Positions 7,654 to 14,723 are shown, numbered from the stretch's first letter. The stretch is 32,676 nucleotides of DNA from Bacteroidales bacterium (GCA_017645275.1 JAGCPH010000045.1:1-32676), one strand, 5' to 3'. Notes: generated by a model from the sequence alone, not told the origin. Program-made: numbers and translations.

Positions 7654-8852
7654 TAATTTCTCTTACCTGGATACACTTCGAGAGCTTTTCCGAGTATCAT
7701 CATGGCGTCCTTAAGGTCATCGCAGTTGAGGCAGTAGCTCAAGCGCACTTCCTGACGGCCGAGACCGATTGTTGAGTAGAAACCGCTTGCAGGTGCGAGC
7801 ATCACTGTCTTACCGTTATAGTTGAAGTCGGTGAGCAACCACTTGCAGAACTTGTCGGAGTCGTCAATTGGGAGATGTGCCACGATATAGAAAGCGCCTT
7901 TGGGTGTTGGGCAGTAAGCTCCCGGGATCTTGTTGATGCCTTCCACGCACACGTCACGACGTTTAACATATTCGGCCACGATGGCGTCGAAGTATGACAA
8001 TGGTGTGTCGAGAGCTGCCTCGCCAGCCACCTGACCGTATGTAGGAGGCGACAGACGTGCCTGGGCGAATTTCATTGCTGTGTTGATGACCTCGCGGTTA
8101 CGTGTCACCATACGACCGACGCGGATACCGCATGCGCTGAAACGCTTTGATACTGAGTCGATTAAGATGACATTATCGTCAACACCCTTGAGGCTCATTG
8201 CTGAATAATGTTTTGAGCCGTCATAGCAGAACTCGCGGTAAACCTCGTCAGAGATGAGATAAAGGTCATATTTCAAAATAATCTGGCGCAGACGTTCCAT
8301 CTCCTCTTCTGAATACAGATAACCTGTTGGGTTGTTAGGGTTGCAGATGAGGATAGCCTTTGTATGCTCAGTGATAGCCTTCTCGAAGTCCTCGATTGGA
8401 GGCAGAGCGAAGCCGTTGCTGATCTCTGAGTAGATAGGACGTACGCGTACGCCGGCTGTCTGTGCGAAGCCGTTATAGTTGGCGTAGAATGGTTCCGGGA
8501 TGACGATCTCATCGTCTGGATCCATGATTGTCTGGAAAGCGATTGAAAGGGCTTCCGAAGCGCCATTTGTCACGATAATGTCATCTGGAGTGACTTTGAT
8601 GTTCAGTCTGTCATAATATTCGCAAAGTTTCTTTCTATATGAAAGAGTACCTGCCGAATGGGTATATTTGATGACTTTTTCATCATAATTCTTGACAGCT
8701 TCGAGTGCGTACGGAGTTGTCGCGATATCAGGCTGACCGATATTCAGGTGATAGACGTGAATACCTCTTGATTTTGCTTCGTCTGAATAAGGAACAAGCT
8801 TCCTGATTGGCGAAGCTGGCATAAATTGGCCTTTTTTAGAAATTTTAGGCAT
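7650..8852 (-). CDS. PLP-dependent class I/II aminotransferase (AspC-like)
   Basis: This 400-residue fold-type I aminotransferase is cytoplasmic, with no signal peptide. It has the substrate-pocket start NIGQPDIATTP, the NGASEAL cofactor-phosphate region, NPNNPTG (about residues 171-177), and SDEVYREF (about 201-208). The Schiff-base lysine is in SVSKRFSACGIRVG (about residue 236), and the substrate-carboxylate arginine is in VRLSYC near the C-terminus. The family includes aspartate, tyrosine/aromatic and LL-diaminopimelate-type enzymes; I cannot fix the substrate from sequence alone. It begins 31 nt after the DUF1573 gene with no promoter seen between, so the two are probably co-transcribed. 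It ends tail-to-tail with the muramidase gene, overlapping it by 4 nt. Confidence 0.9.
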   Translation of the reverse strand: MPKISKKGQFMPASPIRKLVPYSDEAKSRGIHVYHLNIGQPDIATTPYALEAVKNYDEKVIKYTHSAGTLSYRKKLCEYYDRLNIKVTPDDIIVTNGASEALSIAFQTIMDPDDEIVIPEPFYANYNGFAQTAGVRVRPIYSEISNGFALPPIEDFEKAITEHTKAILICNPNNPTGYLYSEEEMERLRQIILKYDLYLISDEVYREFCYDGSKHYSAMSLKGVDDNVILIDSVSKRFSACGIRVGRMVTRNREVINTAMKFAQARLSPPTYGQVAGEAALDTPLSYFDAIVAEYVKRRDVCVEGINKIPGAYCPTPKGAFYIVAHLPIDDSDKFCKWLLTDFNYNGKTVMLAPASGFYSTIGLGRQEVRLSYCLNCDDLKDAMMILGKALEVYPGKRNY

Positions 8853-8883
8853 ATTCTTAAATATAATTAGGTTTAATGTAGGT

Positions 8884-9354
8884 TTATTCTTTTGTCTTGT
8901 TTACTGGTGCTCCGATTGATTCCATCTTCAGAGGAGCTGCATCGGTTGGCGGGTTGAGCACAGTACCTTTGATGTGCAGTTTCACCTCTTTGTTGACCAC
9001 AGCGTTTGAAAACACTGTGACGTATTTGTTGAAGTTACCGGCACGGTCGGTGTTTTTGTAAGTCACTTTGATGACGTTAGATTCGCCTGGAAGTATTGGC
9101 TGTTTTGGCCATTCCGGCACTGTGCAGCCGCATGATGATTTAGGCTGTGTAAGGATCAGAGGCTCGTTGCCGGTGTTGACAAAAACGAACTCATAAGAGC
9201 CGTTGCCTTTGTATTGGATCTCGCCAAAGTCGTGGTTAGTTTCCTTAAAAGTGATTTCAGGGCCGTTTTGATTGTCCACCTTATCTTCATTTTGTGCAAA
9301 TGCTAATGAGCCCATCAAAAACAGCGCGCAGATAACAAAAAACAGTTTTTTCAT
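8884..9354 (-). CDS. DUF1573 domain protein, exported
   Basis: This 156-residue protein has a clean signal peptide (MKKLFFVICALF..AFA, cleaved near residue 20). It then carries a single DUF1573 immunoglobulin-like domain. The hallmarks are HDFGEI (41-46), FVNTGNEPL (58-66), the SSCGCT motif with Cys75 and Cys77, and a C-terminal KGTV strand. Such proteins are abundant in the Bacteroidota periplasm and have no established function. The CGC motif might form a disulfide or bind metal, which is a guess. It is first in a likely two-gene transcript with the aminotransferase and has a good promoter (-33 TTG, 20 bp, -7 TATTTTTG). Confidence 0.85.
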   Translation of the reverse strand: MKKLFFVICALFLMGSLAFAQNEDKVDNQNGPEITFKETNHDFGEIQYKGNGSYEFVFVNTGNEPLILTQPKSSCGCTVPEWPKQPILPGESNVIKVTYKNTDRAGNFNKYVTVFSNAVVNKEVKLHIKGTVLNPPTDAAPLKMESIGAPVNKTKE

Positions 9355-9383
9355 ATCGTATAATTTTTAATTTTTTCAACCTA

Positions 9384-9414
9384 CAAAAATACAAATAATT
9401 CTGATATGTGACAA
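9384..9414 (-). promoter_or_regulatory. Promoter of the DUF1573-aminotransferase transcript
   Basis: On the minus strand TTG (9414-9412), a 20-bp spacer and TATTTTTG (9391-9384) form a full Bacteroidota promoter. The predicted leader before the start codon at 9354 is about 25 nt. Confidence 0.6.
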
Positions 9415-9471
9415 GAAAAATAAATTTTTTAAAAAAATGAAAAAAAATGTCGGAGGTATTTAAAAGTTGTG

Positions 9472-9479
9472 TATTTTTG
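9472..9479 (+). promoter_or_regulatory. -7 promoter element for tRNA-Met
   Basis: TATTTTTG then CA lies 12 nt before the first tRNA base, so transcription would begin almost at the mature 5' end. Confidence 0.5.
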
Positions 9480-9491
9480 CACTCCGAAAAC

Positions 9492-9565
9492 GGCGGGGTA
9501 GCTCAGTTGGTTAGAGCGTCGGATTCATAACCCGGAGGTCATGAGTTCAATTCTCATCCCCGCTA
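9492..9565 (+). tRNA. tRNA-Met (CAU), elongator type
   Basis: The cloverleaf folds from GGCGGGG (9492-9498) with CCCCGCT (9558-9564), the D arm GCTC/GAGC, an anticodon loop TTCATAA with anticodon CAT, and the T arm ATGAG-TTCAATT-CTCAT. The discriminator is A9565, and CCA is not encoded. The first acceptor pair is G-U and the pair closing the anticodon loop is A-C, so the anticodon stem is slightly weak. The stem lacks the three consecutive G-C pairs of initiator tRNA and the acceptor lacks a C-A end mismatch, so I call it elongator Met. A CAU tRNA-Ile modified to lysidine is less likely but cannot be excluded by anticodon alone. Confidence 0.9.
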
Positions 9566-9570
9566 CATCA

Positions 9571-9600
9571 AAAAAGGACGTTTTGTGGCGTCCTTTTTTT
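9571..9600 (+). terminator. Rho-independent terminator after tRNA-Met
   Basis: AAAAAGGACG (9571-9580) pairs with CGTCCTTTTT (9589-9598) around an 8-nt loop and runs into a T tract. The A-rich 5' arm means it could also work in the other direction. Confidence 0.85.
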
Positions 9601-9612
9601 GTTTCTATTATA

Positions 9613-9683
9613 TTTTTAATGCCCTTTTCGAAATACTCACAGTACCCTGTGGTAGGTCGTATTTCTGCAAAGGGCATTAAAAA
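9613..9683. repeat. Palindromic dispersed element, copy 2
   Basis: The outer arms are a perfect 15-bp stem (9613-9627 with 9669-9683). The inner arms GAAATAC (9630-9636) and GTATTTC (9659-9665) add 7 bp. The centre can form ACAG/CTGT around a TACC loop, and that loop is complementary to the GGTA that follows, so a pseudoknot is possible. The 3' arm touches the stop of the transketolase C-subunit gene, so this copy may also end that transcript. It matches the copy at 3837-3901 in the same orientation. Confidence 0.88.
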
Positions 9684-10634
9684 TTACTTTCTAGCGACTG
9701 CTTTTTTTACTGCTTCAACGATATCCGGGGTGTCGAGATGATAATGTTTCAGCAGCTCGTCAGGGGTGCCACTCTGGCCGAAGACATCGTCGACGGCAAC
9801 CATCTCGATAGGTTTCGGGTTGTTTAGTGCCAAAACCTGAGCGATACTGTCGCCGAGACCACCGTTACGCATATGCTCCTCAGCTGTGACGACGCAACCT
9901 GTCTTAGCCACTGACTTCAACACTGCCTCGACATCCAACGGCTTGATAGTGTGGATGTTGATAAGTTCGGCGTTGATTCCCATTTCCTTCAATATTGGGA
10001 GTGCCTCGATAGCTTTCCATACGAGATGACCGCAGGCGAAGATTGAGACATCGGTGCCTTCCTGAATCATCTGGGCCTTACCTATTATAAATGGCTCGTC
10101 GGCTGGGGTGAAGTTAGCCACTTTCGGACGACCGAAACGCAGATAGACAGGACCGTTATGCTCAGCGGCAGCGATGGTTGCGGCCTTGGTCTGATTGTAG
10201 TCGCAAGGGACGAGAACCGTCATGTTTGGCAACATTTTCATCATGCCCACGTCTTCGAGAGTCTGATGTGTTGCACCGTCCTCGCCAAGGGTCACACCGG
10301 CATGTGAGGCGCATATCTTCACGTTTTTGTTGGAATAAGCCACCACCATACGGATCTGGTCGTAGATACGGGCCGATGAGAAGTTGGCGAATGTGCCAGT
10401 GAACGGAATATATCCGCCGATGGCGAGACCTGCTGCCAATCCGACCATGTTGGCTTCAGCGATGCCGACCTGGAAGAATCTCTCTGGGAATGCCTTGGCG
10501 AAGTCGCCCATCTTGAGTGAGCCTGTGAGGTCGGCGGTGAGGCCGACGACCTTAGGGTTGCGTTTGCCGGCTTCGAGCAGACCGTCGCCGAAGCCGCTTC
10601 TTGTATCTTTATAGTTCTGAACTTCTATTTTCAT
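9684..10634 (-). CDS. Transketolase, C-terminal subunit (pyrimidine-binding and C domains)
   Basis: This 316-residue protein is the second half of a split transketolase. Transketolase moves two-carbon ketol units between sugar phosphates in the non-oxidative pentose phosphate pathway. The pyrimidine-binding domain shows GLTADLTGS (31-39) and VGIAEANMVG (56-65). Glu60 there is the expected activator of the thiamine diphosphate aminopyrimidine ring. YIPFTGTFANF and HAGVTLGEDGATHQ follow. The C-terminal transketolase domain begins near residue 185. The N-terminal diphosphate-binding half is encoded by the gene upstream on the same strand. Their 135-bp spacer holds an inverted repeat and no recognisable promoter, so one transcript is likely. 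The DXS-like arrangement is distinguished from DXS by the split and the motifs. Confidence 0.92.
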   Translation of the reverse strand: MKIEVQNYKDTRSGFGDGLLEAGKRNPKVVGLTADLTGSLKMGDFAKAFPERFFQVGIAEANMVGLAAGLAIGGYIPFTGTFANFSSARIYDQIRMVVAYSNKNVKICASHAGVTLGEDGATHQTLEDVGMMKMLPNMTVLVPCDYNQTKAATIAAAEHNGPVYLRFGRPKVANFTPADEPFIIGKAQMIQEGTDVSIFACGHLVWKAIEALPILKEMGINAELINIHTIKPLDVEAVLKSVAKTGCVVTAEEHMRNGGLGDSIAQVLALNNPKPIEMVAVDDVFGQSGTPDELLKHYHLDTPDIVEAVKKAVARK

Positions 10635-10651
10635 GATTCAATATCTTGTCC

Positions 10652-10760
10652 CGTCATTTCGACTGAAGCGAAGCGGAATGGAGAAATCACCGGCATTGTT
10701 TTTTTTGTAATTCTGAATGATTCAGATGGCTGTGATTCCTCGACTACGCTCGGAATGACG
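10652..10760. repeat. Imperfect inverted repeat between transketolase subunit genes
   Basis: The left arm (10652-10690) starts CGTCATTTCGACTGAAGCGA and ends GAGAAATCAC. The right arm (10732-10760) is GTGATTCCTCGACTACGCTC then GGAATGACG. Reversed, it matches the left arm with gaps. A smaller palindrome CTGAATGATTCAG lies between them (10713-10725). Elements of this CGTCATTTCGA...GAAATC type recur between genes in many Bacteroidota genomes. In RNA it would form a long hairpin inside the transketolase transcript. Confidence 0.8.
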
Positions 10761-10769
10761 AGTGGTTAA

Positions 10770-11612
10770 TTAATAGTCACCTAAAGTTTCTTTTAATTGT
10801 GATAATGCGTTAGCGGCTTGTTCGTCGTTAGGCGGTGTGCCGTGCCATTTGTGAGTGCCCATCATGAAATCGACGCCCATACCCATCTCAGTATGAGCGA
10901 GGATAATCTGAGACTGGCCTTTGTGGGCGTTGGCACGCGAAACATTAAGAGTATCAACGATTTGTTGCATATCATTGCCGTTGCATTCGTACACCTTCCA
11001 GCCGAATGACTCGTATTTTGCCTTGAGGTCGCCGAGGTTCATCACTTCGTCGGTAGGACCATCAATCTGTTTCTTGTTGTAATCGATGATAGCCACAAGG
11101 TTGTCGACGTTTTTGGCCGGGATGTACATCGCCGCTTCCCAGATCTGGCCCTCTTCCTGTTCGCCGTCGCCCATGAGGCAGAACACGAGGCTGTTGTCGC
11201 CGTTGAGTTTCTTAGCTTGTGCCACGCCGGCTGCCACTGACAATCCCTGGCCGAGTGAGCCGCTTGCCACGCGGATGCCCGGGAGACCTTCAACAGGGGT
11301 CGGGTGACCCTGGAGACGTGTGCCGAGACGACGGAAAGTGGCCAGTTCCTTCACCGGGAAGTAGCCGCGACGCGCCAGGATGCTATACAGCATCGGGCTG
11401 ATGTGGCCGTTAGAAAGGAAAAACATATCCTCTCCAGCCCCATCCATCGTGAAATGCTTCGGGTCGATGTGCATCTGGTCGAAATACAAGGCCGTCACAA
11501 TATCGGTGGCGCCGAGCGAACCGCCCGGATGTCCCGACTGACAACCATGAACCATTCGGATAATATCACGTCTGACTTGCGACGCGACATCTTTTAATTC
11601 GTTGATAGTCAT
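10770..11612 (-). CDS. Transketolase, N-terminal subunit (thiamine diphosphate-binding)
   Basis: This 280-residue protein is the N-terminal half of a split transketolase. The thiamine diphosphate and metal motif reads GDGEQEEGQIWEAAM (148-162) and continues to DYNKKQIDG (177-185). Substrate-site histidines are visible in SGHPGGSLG (27-35), NGHISP (68-73) and QGHPTP (101-106). Length and motifs match archaeal and Bacteroidota split transketolases. The downstream gene encodes the partner half. Its promoter overlaps, on the opposite strand, the promoter of the pseudouridine synthase gene. The start ATG gives a leader of about 33 nt. Confidence 0.92.
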   Translation of the reverse strand: MTINELKDVASQVRRDIIRMVHGCQSGHPGGSLGATDIVTALYFDQMHIDPKHFTMDGAGEDMFFLSNGHISPMLYSILARRGYFPVKELATFRRLGTRLQGHPTPVEGLPGIRVASGSLGQGLSVAAGVAQAKKLNGDNSLVFCLMGDGEQEEGQIWEAAMYIPAKNVDNLVAIIDYNKKQIDGPTDEVMNLGDLKAKYESFGWKVYECNGNDMQQIVDTLNVSRANAHKGQSQIILAHTEMGMGVDFMMGTHKWHGTPPNDEQAANALSQLKETLGDY

Positions 11613-11651
11613 AGTATTATCAAAGTAAAGTAGTTAATTCGTTTTCTTCTG

Positions 11652-11683
11652 CAAATTTAGACATTTTTGTTTGTTAAATCAAA
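11652..11683 (-). promoter_or_regulatory. Promoter of the split transketolase operon
   Basis: The minus strand has TTTG (11683-11680), a 20-bp spacer, and TAAATTTG (11659-11652). It overlaps the divergent promoter at 11670-11700, so the two polymerase sites should compete. Confidence 0.6.
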
Positions 11684-11700
11684 AAATTTTAATAATTTTG
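11670..11700 (+). promoter_or_regulatory. Promoter of the pseudouridine synthase gene
   Basis: TTTG (11670-11673), a 19-bp spacer and TAATTTTG (11693-11700) make a complete Bacteroidota promoter. Its position means translation cannot begin at the in-frame TTG at 11667. This fixes the start at the ATG at 11718. Confidence 0.65.
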
Positions 11701-11717
11701 TAAAAAATAATTTTTCA

Positions 11718-12599
11718 ATGCAAAATAAAAACGATAGCAAATCTAAGGAATTGGTTTTCAAGGTGTTGGAAGCTGATGAGCTCCTGCCCTTCATCATGAA
11801 GAAGATGGACGGCATAAGTCGCACCAAAGCGAAAAACATCCTTACGGGCGATTCGGTGGCTGTCAACGGAAAGACCGTGACTCAGCACAATTTCCAACTC
11901 ATTCCAGGCATGGAGGTAAGAATAGGGAAGAACCACAAGCTCAATGGCTTTGACAGTCAATGGATTAAGATTGTTTATGAAGACCAGTACCTGTTTGTTG
12001 TCGACAAAAAACCAGGAATAATATGTCATTCGCCAAATCCGGAAGACGAGACGGTGCAAAGCATTCTGAATCAATATCTTGAGAAGACACATCAGAAATG
12101 CCACGCACACACTGTACATCGTCTGGACAGGGACACTTCAGGCCTGCTGATTTTTGCAAAAGATAAGAAAATCGCGTTAAAATTCGAGGAAAACTGGAAA
12201 GAGACGGTATATGACAGGCGTTATGTGGCGCTGGTGCATGGCGAGATGAAGAAAAAAGAAGGCACGATAAGCTCGTATTTGAAGGACAACGCGCAATTTG
12301 TGACGTATTCGAGCAAGTCAGACAACGGAGGCAAGTTCGCGGTGACACATTATAAATTAATAAAAGTGTCGGGCGGATATTCGCTTGTAGAACTCAGGTT
12401 GGACACAGGCCGCAAAAATCAGATTCGTGTTCACCTTCAGGACATAGGATTTCCGGTTGTCGGCGACCCGAAATATGGCGATGGTGACGATAAGATAGGG
12501 AGACTGGGCCTGCACGCGTATAAATTATGCTTCATCCACCCGATAACAGGCGAAGATTTAAAATTCGAGACTCCGTTTCCAAAAAATTTTGAAATTTGA
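11718..12599 (+). CDS. RluA-family 23S rRNA pseudouridine synthase
   Basis: This 293-residue enzyme converts specific uridines of ribosomal RNA to pseudouridine. An N-terminal S4-like RNA-binding domain (about residues 15-70: SRTKAKNILTGDSVAVNGK) is followed by the catalytic domain. That domain has the motif HRLDRDTSGLL, with the catalytic aspartate at about residue 137, and LDTGRKNQIRVHL near the C-terminus. An in-frame TTG at 11667 would lengthen it by 17 residues, but that codon lies upstream of the gene's own -33 element. The S4 domain and length resemble RluD or RluC; I cannot separate them without alignment. The promoter of nfeD overlaps the end of this gene. Confidence 0.88.
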   Translation: MQNKNDSKSKELVFKVLEADELLPFIMKKMDGISRTKAKNILTGDSVAVNGKTVTQHNFQLIPGMEVRIGKNHKLNGFDSQWIKIVYEDQYLFVVDKKPGIICHSPNPEDETVQSILNQYLEKTHQKCHAHTVHRLDRDTSGLLIFAKDKKIALKFEENWKETVYDRRYVALVHGEMKKKEGTISSYLKDNAQFVTYSSKSDNGGKFAVTHYKLIKVSGGYSLVELRLDTGRKNQIRVHLQDIGFPVVGDPKYGDGDDKIGRLGLHAYKLCFIHPITGEDLKFETPFPKNFEI

Positions 12600-12618
12600 A
12601 AAATGATTTGTATCTTTG
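12588..12618 (+). promoter_or_regulatory. Promoter of the NfeD-SPFH operon
   Basis: TTTG (12588-12591), a 19-bp spacer and TATCTTTG (12611-12618) form a full promoter. The -33 element is inside the last codons of the pseudouridine synthase gene. The leader is about 25 nt. Confidence 0.6.
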
Positions 12619-12647
12619 CACATTGATAATCTTAAAAATAAAACATT

Positions 12648-13085
12648 ATGACTATTTGGCAGATTTGGTTATTGATAGCGGCTTTGTTCGTGGTGATTGA
12701 GATCTTCACCAGTGGATTCGCAGTCGCTTGTTTTTCAGTAGGTTGTGTGTTCGGCGCCATCCTCGCAGCATGCGAATTGTCGCTCACATGGCAAGTGGTG
12801 GCATTCGCCGTCGGCACGTTCCTGGCGTTCGTTTTCATCCGTCCTATTGTGATGAAATATCTCGACAAAAAGACAAACGACAACGGCGTGAAGACCAACA
12901 TGGACAGCATCATCGGGAAGACCGCCGTGGTGACTGAAAAAATCGAGGAAAACGGTTTCGGCCGTGTGAAGATCGACGGCGACGAATGGAAAGCACAGAC
13001 ATTCAATGGCTCGGCCATAGAAGTCGGGGAAAAAGTGATAATTGAATCTTACGAAAGTATAATATTAACCGTTAAAAAACTATAA
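12648..13085 (+). CDS. NfeD-family membrane protein
   Basis: This 145-residue protein has two to three N-terminal membrane helices within residues 4-65, including the glutamate-containing VVIEIFTSGF typical of short NfeD proteins. A C-terminal OB-fold domain covers about 88-145 (IIGKTAVVTEKIEENGFGRVKID..). Short NfeD proteins partner with SPFH/stomatin proteins encoded next to them and are thought to help form membrane microdomains. The SPFH gene follows after only 2 nt, supporting a two-gene operon. The exact physiological role is unknown. Confidence 0.9.
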   Translation: MTIWQIWLLIAALFVVIEIFTSGFAVACFSVGCVFGAILAACELSLTWQVVAFAVGTFLAFVFIRPIVMKYLDKKTNDNGVKTNMDSIIGKTAVVTEKIEENGFGRVKIDGDEWKAQTFNGSAIEVGEKVIIESYESIILTVKKL

Positions 13086-13087
13086 TC

Positions 13088-14056
13088 ATGATTTACGTAG
13101 TAATAGTATTAGCAGCGATAGTTGTTATTTTCGCTTTGGCAGGACTTCTGGTGGTCCCGCAGTCAGAAACGAGAGTCATCGAACGCCTCGGCAAGTTCCA
13201 TAAGGTGCTGCCAGCCGGATTGAATATTATTTGGCCTATCATCGACCGTCCGAAAGTCATCACGACAAGAAAAGTTGTCGAGGGTTATCAGGGCCGTCAG
13301 GTGGTAAGGATGAACGAAACAGCGAAAATCGACCTTCGCGAACAGGTTTACGACTTCCCGAAACAGAACGTCATCACAAAAGATAACGTCACTACAGAAA
13401 TCAACGCTTTGCTGTATTTCCAGATTGTCGACCCGGTGAAGTCGGTGTATGAAATCGACAACCTCCCGAACGCTATAGAAAAGCTGACACAGACTACGCT
13501 TCGTAACGTTATCGGTGAGCTTGAACTCGACGAGACTTTGACATCGCGCGACACCATCAACGCCAAGTTGCGCACGGTGCTCGACGACGCCACAAACAAA
13601 TGGGGTGTGAAGGTAAACCGTGTTGAACTTCAAGATATTACGCCTCCCGAGACAGTGCGTCAGGCGATGGAGAAACAGATGCAGGCGGAACGCAACCGTC
13701 GTGCCGAGATTTTGAAGGCTGAAGGTGAGAAACAGTCGGCGATATTGAATTCTGAGGGCGAGAAGACATCGGCCATCAACAAGGCTGAGGCTGTGAAACA
13801 GTCCACTCTGCTTGAGGCTGAAGGTATCGCAAAAGCCAAGATCATGCAGGCTGAAGCCGAGGCCAAAGCCATACAACTCGTGGCCGACGCCATCAAGGCG
13901 ACAAAGACCGACCCCGCATCGTATCTGCTCGCGACAAAGTACATCGAGACACTGAAGGAGATGACAAGCGGCAAGGATAACAAGACAGTGTACCTGCCAT
14001 ACGAGGCAACGAATCTGTTGGGAAGCATCGGAGGAATTAAAGAAATCTTTAAATAG
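13088..14056 (+). CDS. SPFH/band 7 (stomatin-like) membrane protein
   Basis: This 322-residue protein has one N-terminal membrane helix (about 2-21). The SPFH/band 7 domain follows (VVPQSETRVIERLGKFHKVLPAG.. to about residue 185). Then comes an alanine- and glutamate-rich helix (about 190-275) with repeated KAEGEKQSA-type units, expected to form a coiled coil. It resembles the QmcA/YbbK and stomatin group, which scaffold membrane microdomains and often influence membrane proteases. The NfeD gene directly upstream is its standard partner. No protease gene is linked here. Downstream it runs into an AT-rich direct repeat before the ProX-type gene. Confidence 0.92.
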   Translation: MIYVVIVLAAIVVIFALAGLLVVPQSETRVIERLGKFHKVLPAGLNIIWPIIDRPKVITTRKVVEGYQGRQVVRMNETAKIDLREQVYDFPKQNVITKDNVTTEINALLYFQIVDPVKSVYEIDNLPNAIEKLTQTTLRNVIGELELDETLTSRDTINAKLRTVLDDATNKWGVKVNRVELQDITPPETVRQAMEKQMQAERNRRAEILKAEGEKQSAILNSEGEKTSAINKAEAVKQSTLLEAEGIAKAKIMQAEAEAKAIQLVADAIKATKTDPASYLLATKYIETLKEMTSGKDNKTVYLPYEATNLLGSIGGIKEIFK

Positions 14057-14116
14057 TTGAGAGTTTAAAGTGTAGAGTTTAGAGTAGTTTTATAGTTTAA
14101 AGTGGAAAGTTTGAGG
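14057..14116. repeat. AT-rich direct repeat, copy 1
   Basis: This intergenic stretch is built from variants of AGAGTTTAAAGTGTAGAG and GTTTAGAGT, and it fills the 62-bp gap before the ProX-type gene. It aligns over almost its whole length with 14635-14691 on the far side of that gene. Confidence 0.75.
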
Positions 14117-14118
14117 TT

Positions 14119-14634
14119 ATGATTGAAGTTGATCACGAGTTATCAGAAAGACAGAAGAAAGTCGTCGACAAGCTGAATGAGCTGGGTATTCCATTCAAGC
14201 TGATATTTCATCCGGCATTGCCGACCATTGAGGATGCACTGAACTATTGGGGAAAGTTTGAGTGGACACACTGCAAGAACCTCTTTTTCAGGAATCACAA
14301 GGGAAACCGCCATTATCTGGTGATTTACGACTGCATGCATCAGCTGGCGATACATGACTTGGAGCACCGCCTGAAACAAGGAAAACTCAGCTTCGCATCG
14401 GAGGCGAGGATGGACAAATACCTTGGTCTGAAGCCGGGCAGCGTCTCGCCTTTCGGCATCATCAACGACGAGGAGCACCATGTTTATCTGTATCTTGACA
14501 AGAACTTACTCGACCGTGAATACATCAGTTTTCACCCGAACGACAACACGGGAACTTGCGTCATAAAAACCACTGATTTGATCAAGTTTTTGGATGCTAT
14601 GGGAAATGGTTACGAATTTATTGAGCTCTATTAG
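14119..14634 (+). CDS. YbaK/ProX-type aminoacyl-tRNA deacylase
   Basis: This 171-residue protein matches free-standing prolyl-tRNA editing proteins (ProX/PrdX, YbaK superfamily). These hydrolyse wrongly charged Ala-tRNA-Pro or related species. The visible family features are FHPALPTIEDA (residues 34-44), HCKNLFFRNHKGNRHYLVI with the key lysine (about 52-70), and GLKPGSVSPFGIIND (about 98-112). SFHPNDNTGTCVI is near the C-terminus. The length fits the ProX subfamily. It is bracketed on both sides by similar AT-rich direct repeats, so it may form its own unit. It could be read through from the SPFH operon, as I see no terminator or strong promoter in the short gap. Confidence 0.88.
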   Translation: MIEVDHELSERQKKVVDKLNELGIPFKLIFHPALPTIEDALNYWGKFEWTHCKNLFFRNHKGNRHYLVIYDCMHQLAIHDLEHRLKQGKLSFASEARMDKYLGLKPGSVSPFGIINDEEHHVYLYLDKNLLDREYISFHPNDNTGTCVIKTTDLIKFLDAMGNGYEFIELY

Positions 14635-14691
14635 TGGAGAGTTTAGAGTGTAGAGTTTAGAGGCAGTTTTAAAGTTTAGAGTTAAAAGTTC
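14635..14691. repeat. AT-rich direct repeat, copy 2
   Basis: It begins right at the ProX-type stop codon and repeats the GTTTAGAGTGTAGAGTTTAG pattern of the copy at 14057-14116 with scattered differences. There is no coding potential. Confidence 0.75.
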
Positions 14692-14723
14692 GATAGAAAT
14701 ATTTTTTGTTTCGAATTTTTTAG

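Noticed and set aside
9492-9565. Initiator tRNA-fMet
   Set aside because: It lacks the three G-C pairs in the anticodon stem and the unpaired first acceptor position of bacterial initiators.
11667-11717. TTG start extending the pseudouridine synthase by 17 residues
   Set aside because: The codon lies upstream of the gene's -33 element, so it would not be in the transcript.
13163-13876. Minus-strand open frame of about 237 codons opposite the SPFH gene
   Set aside because: Antisense to a well-supported SPFH coding sequence, with low-complexity translation.
14057-14691. CRISPR array
   Set aside because: Only two degenerate AT-rich repeats separated by a real gene; no regular spacers and no cas genes.
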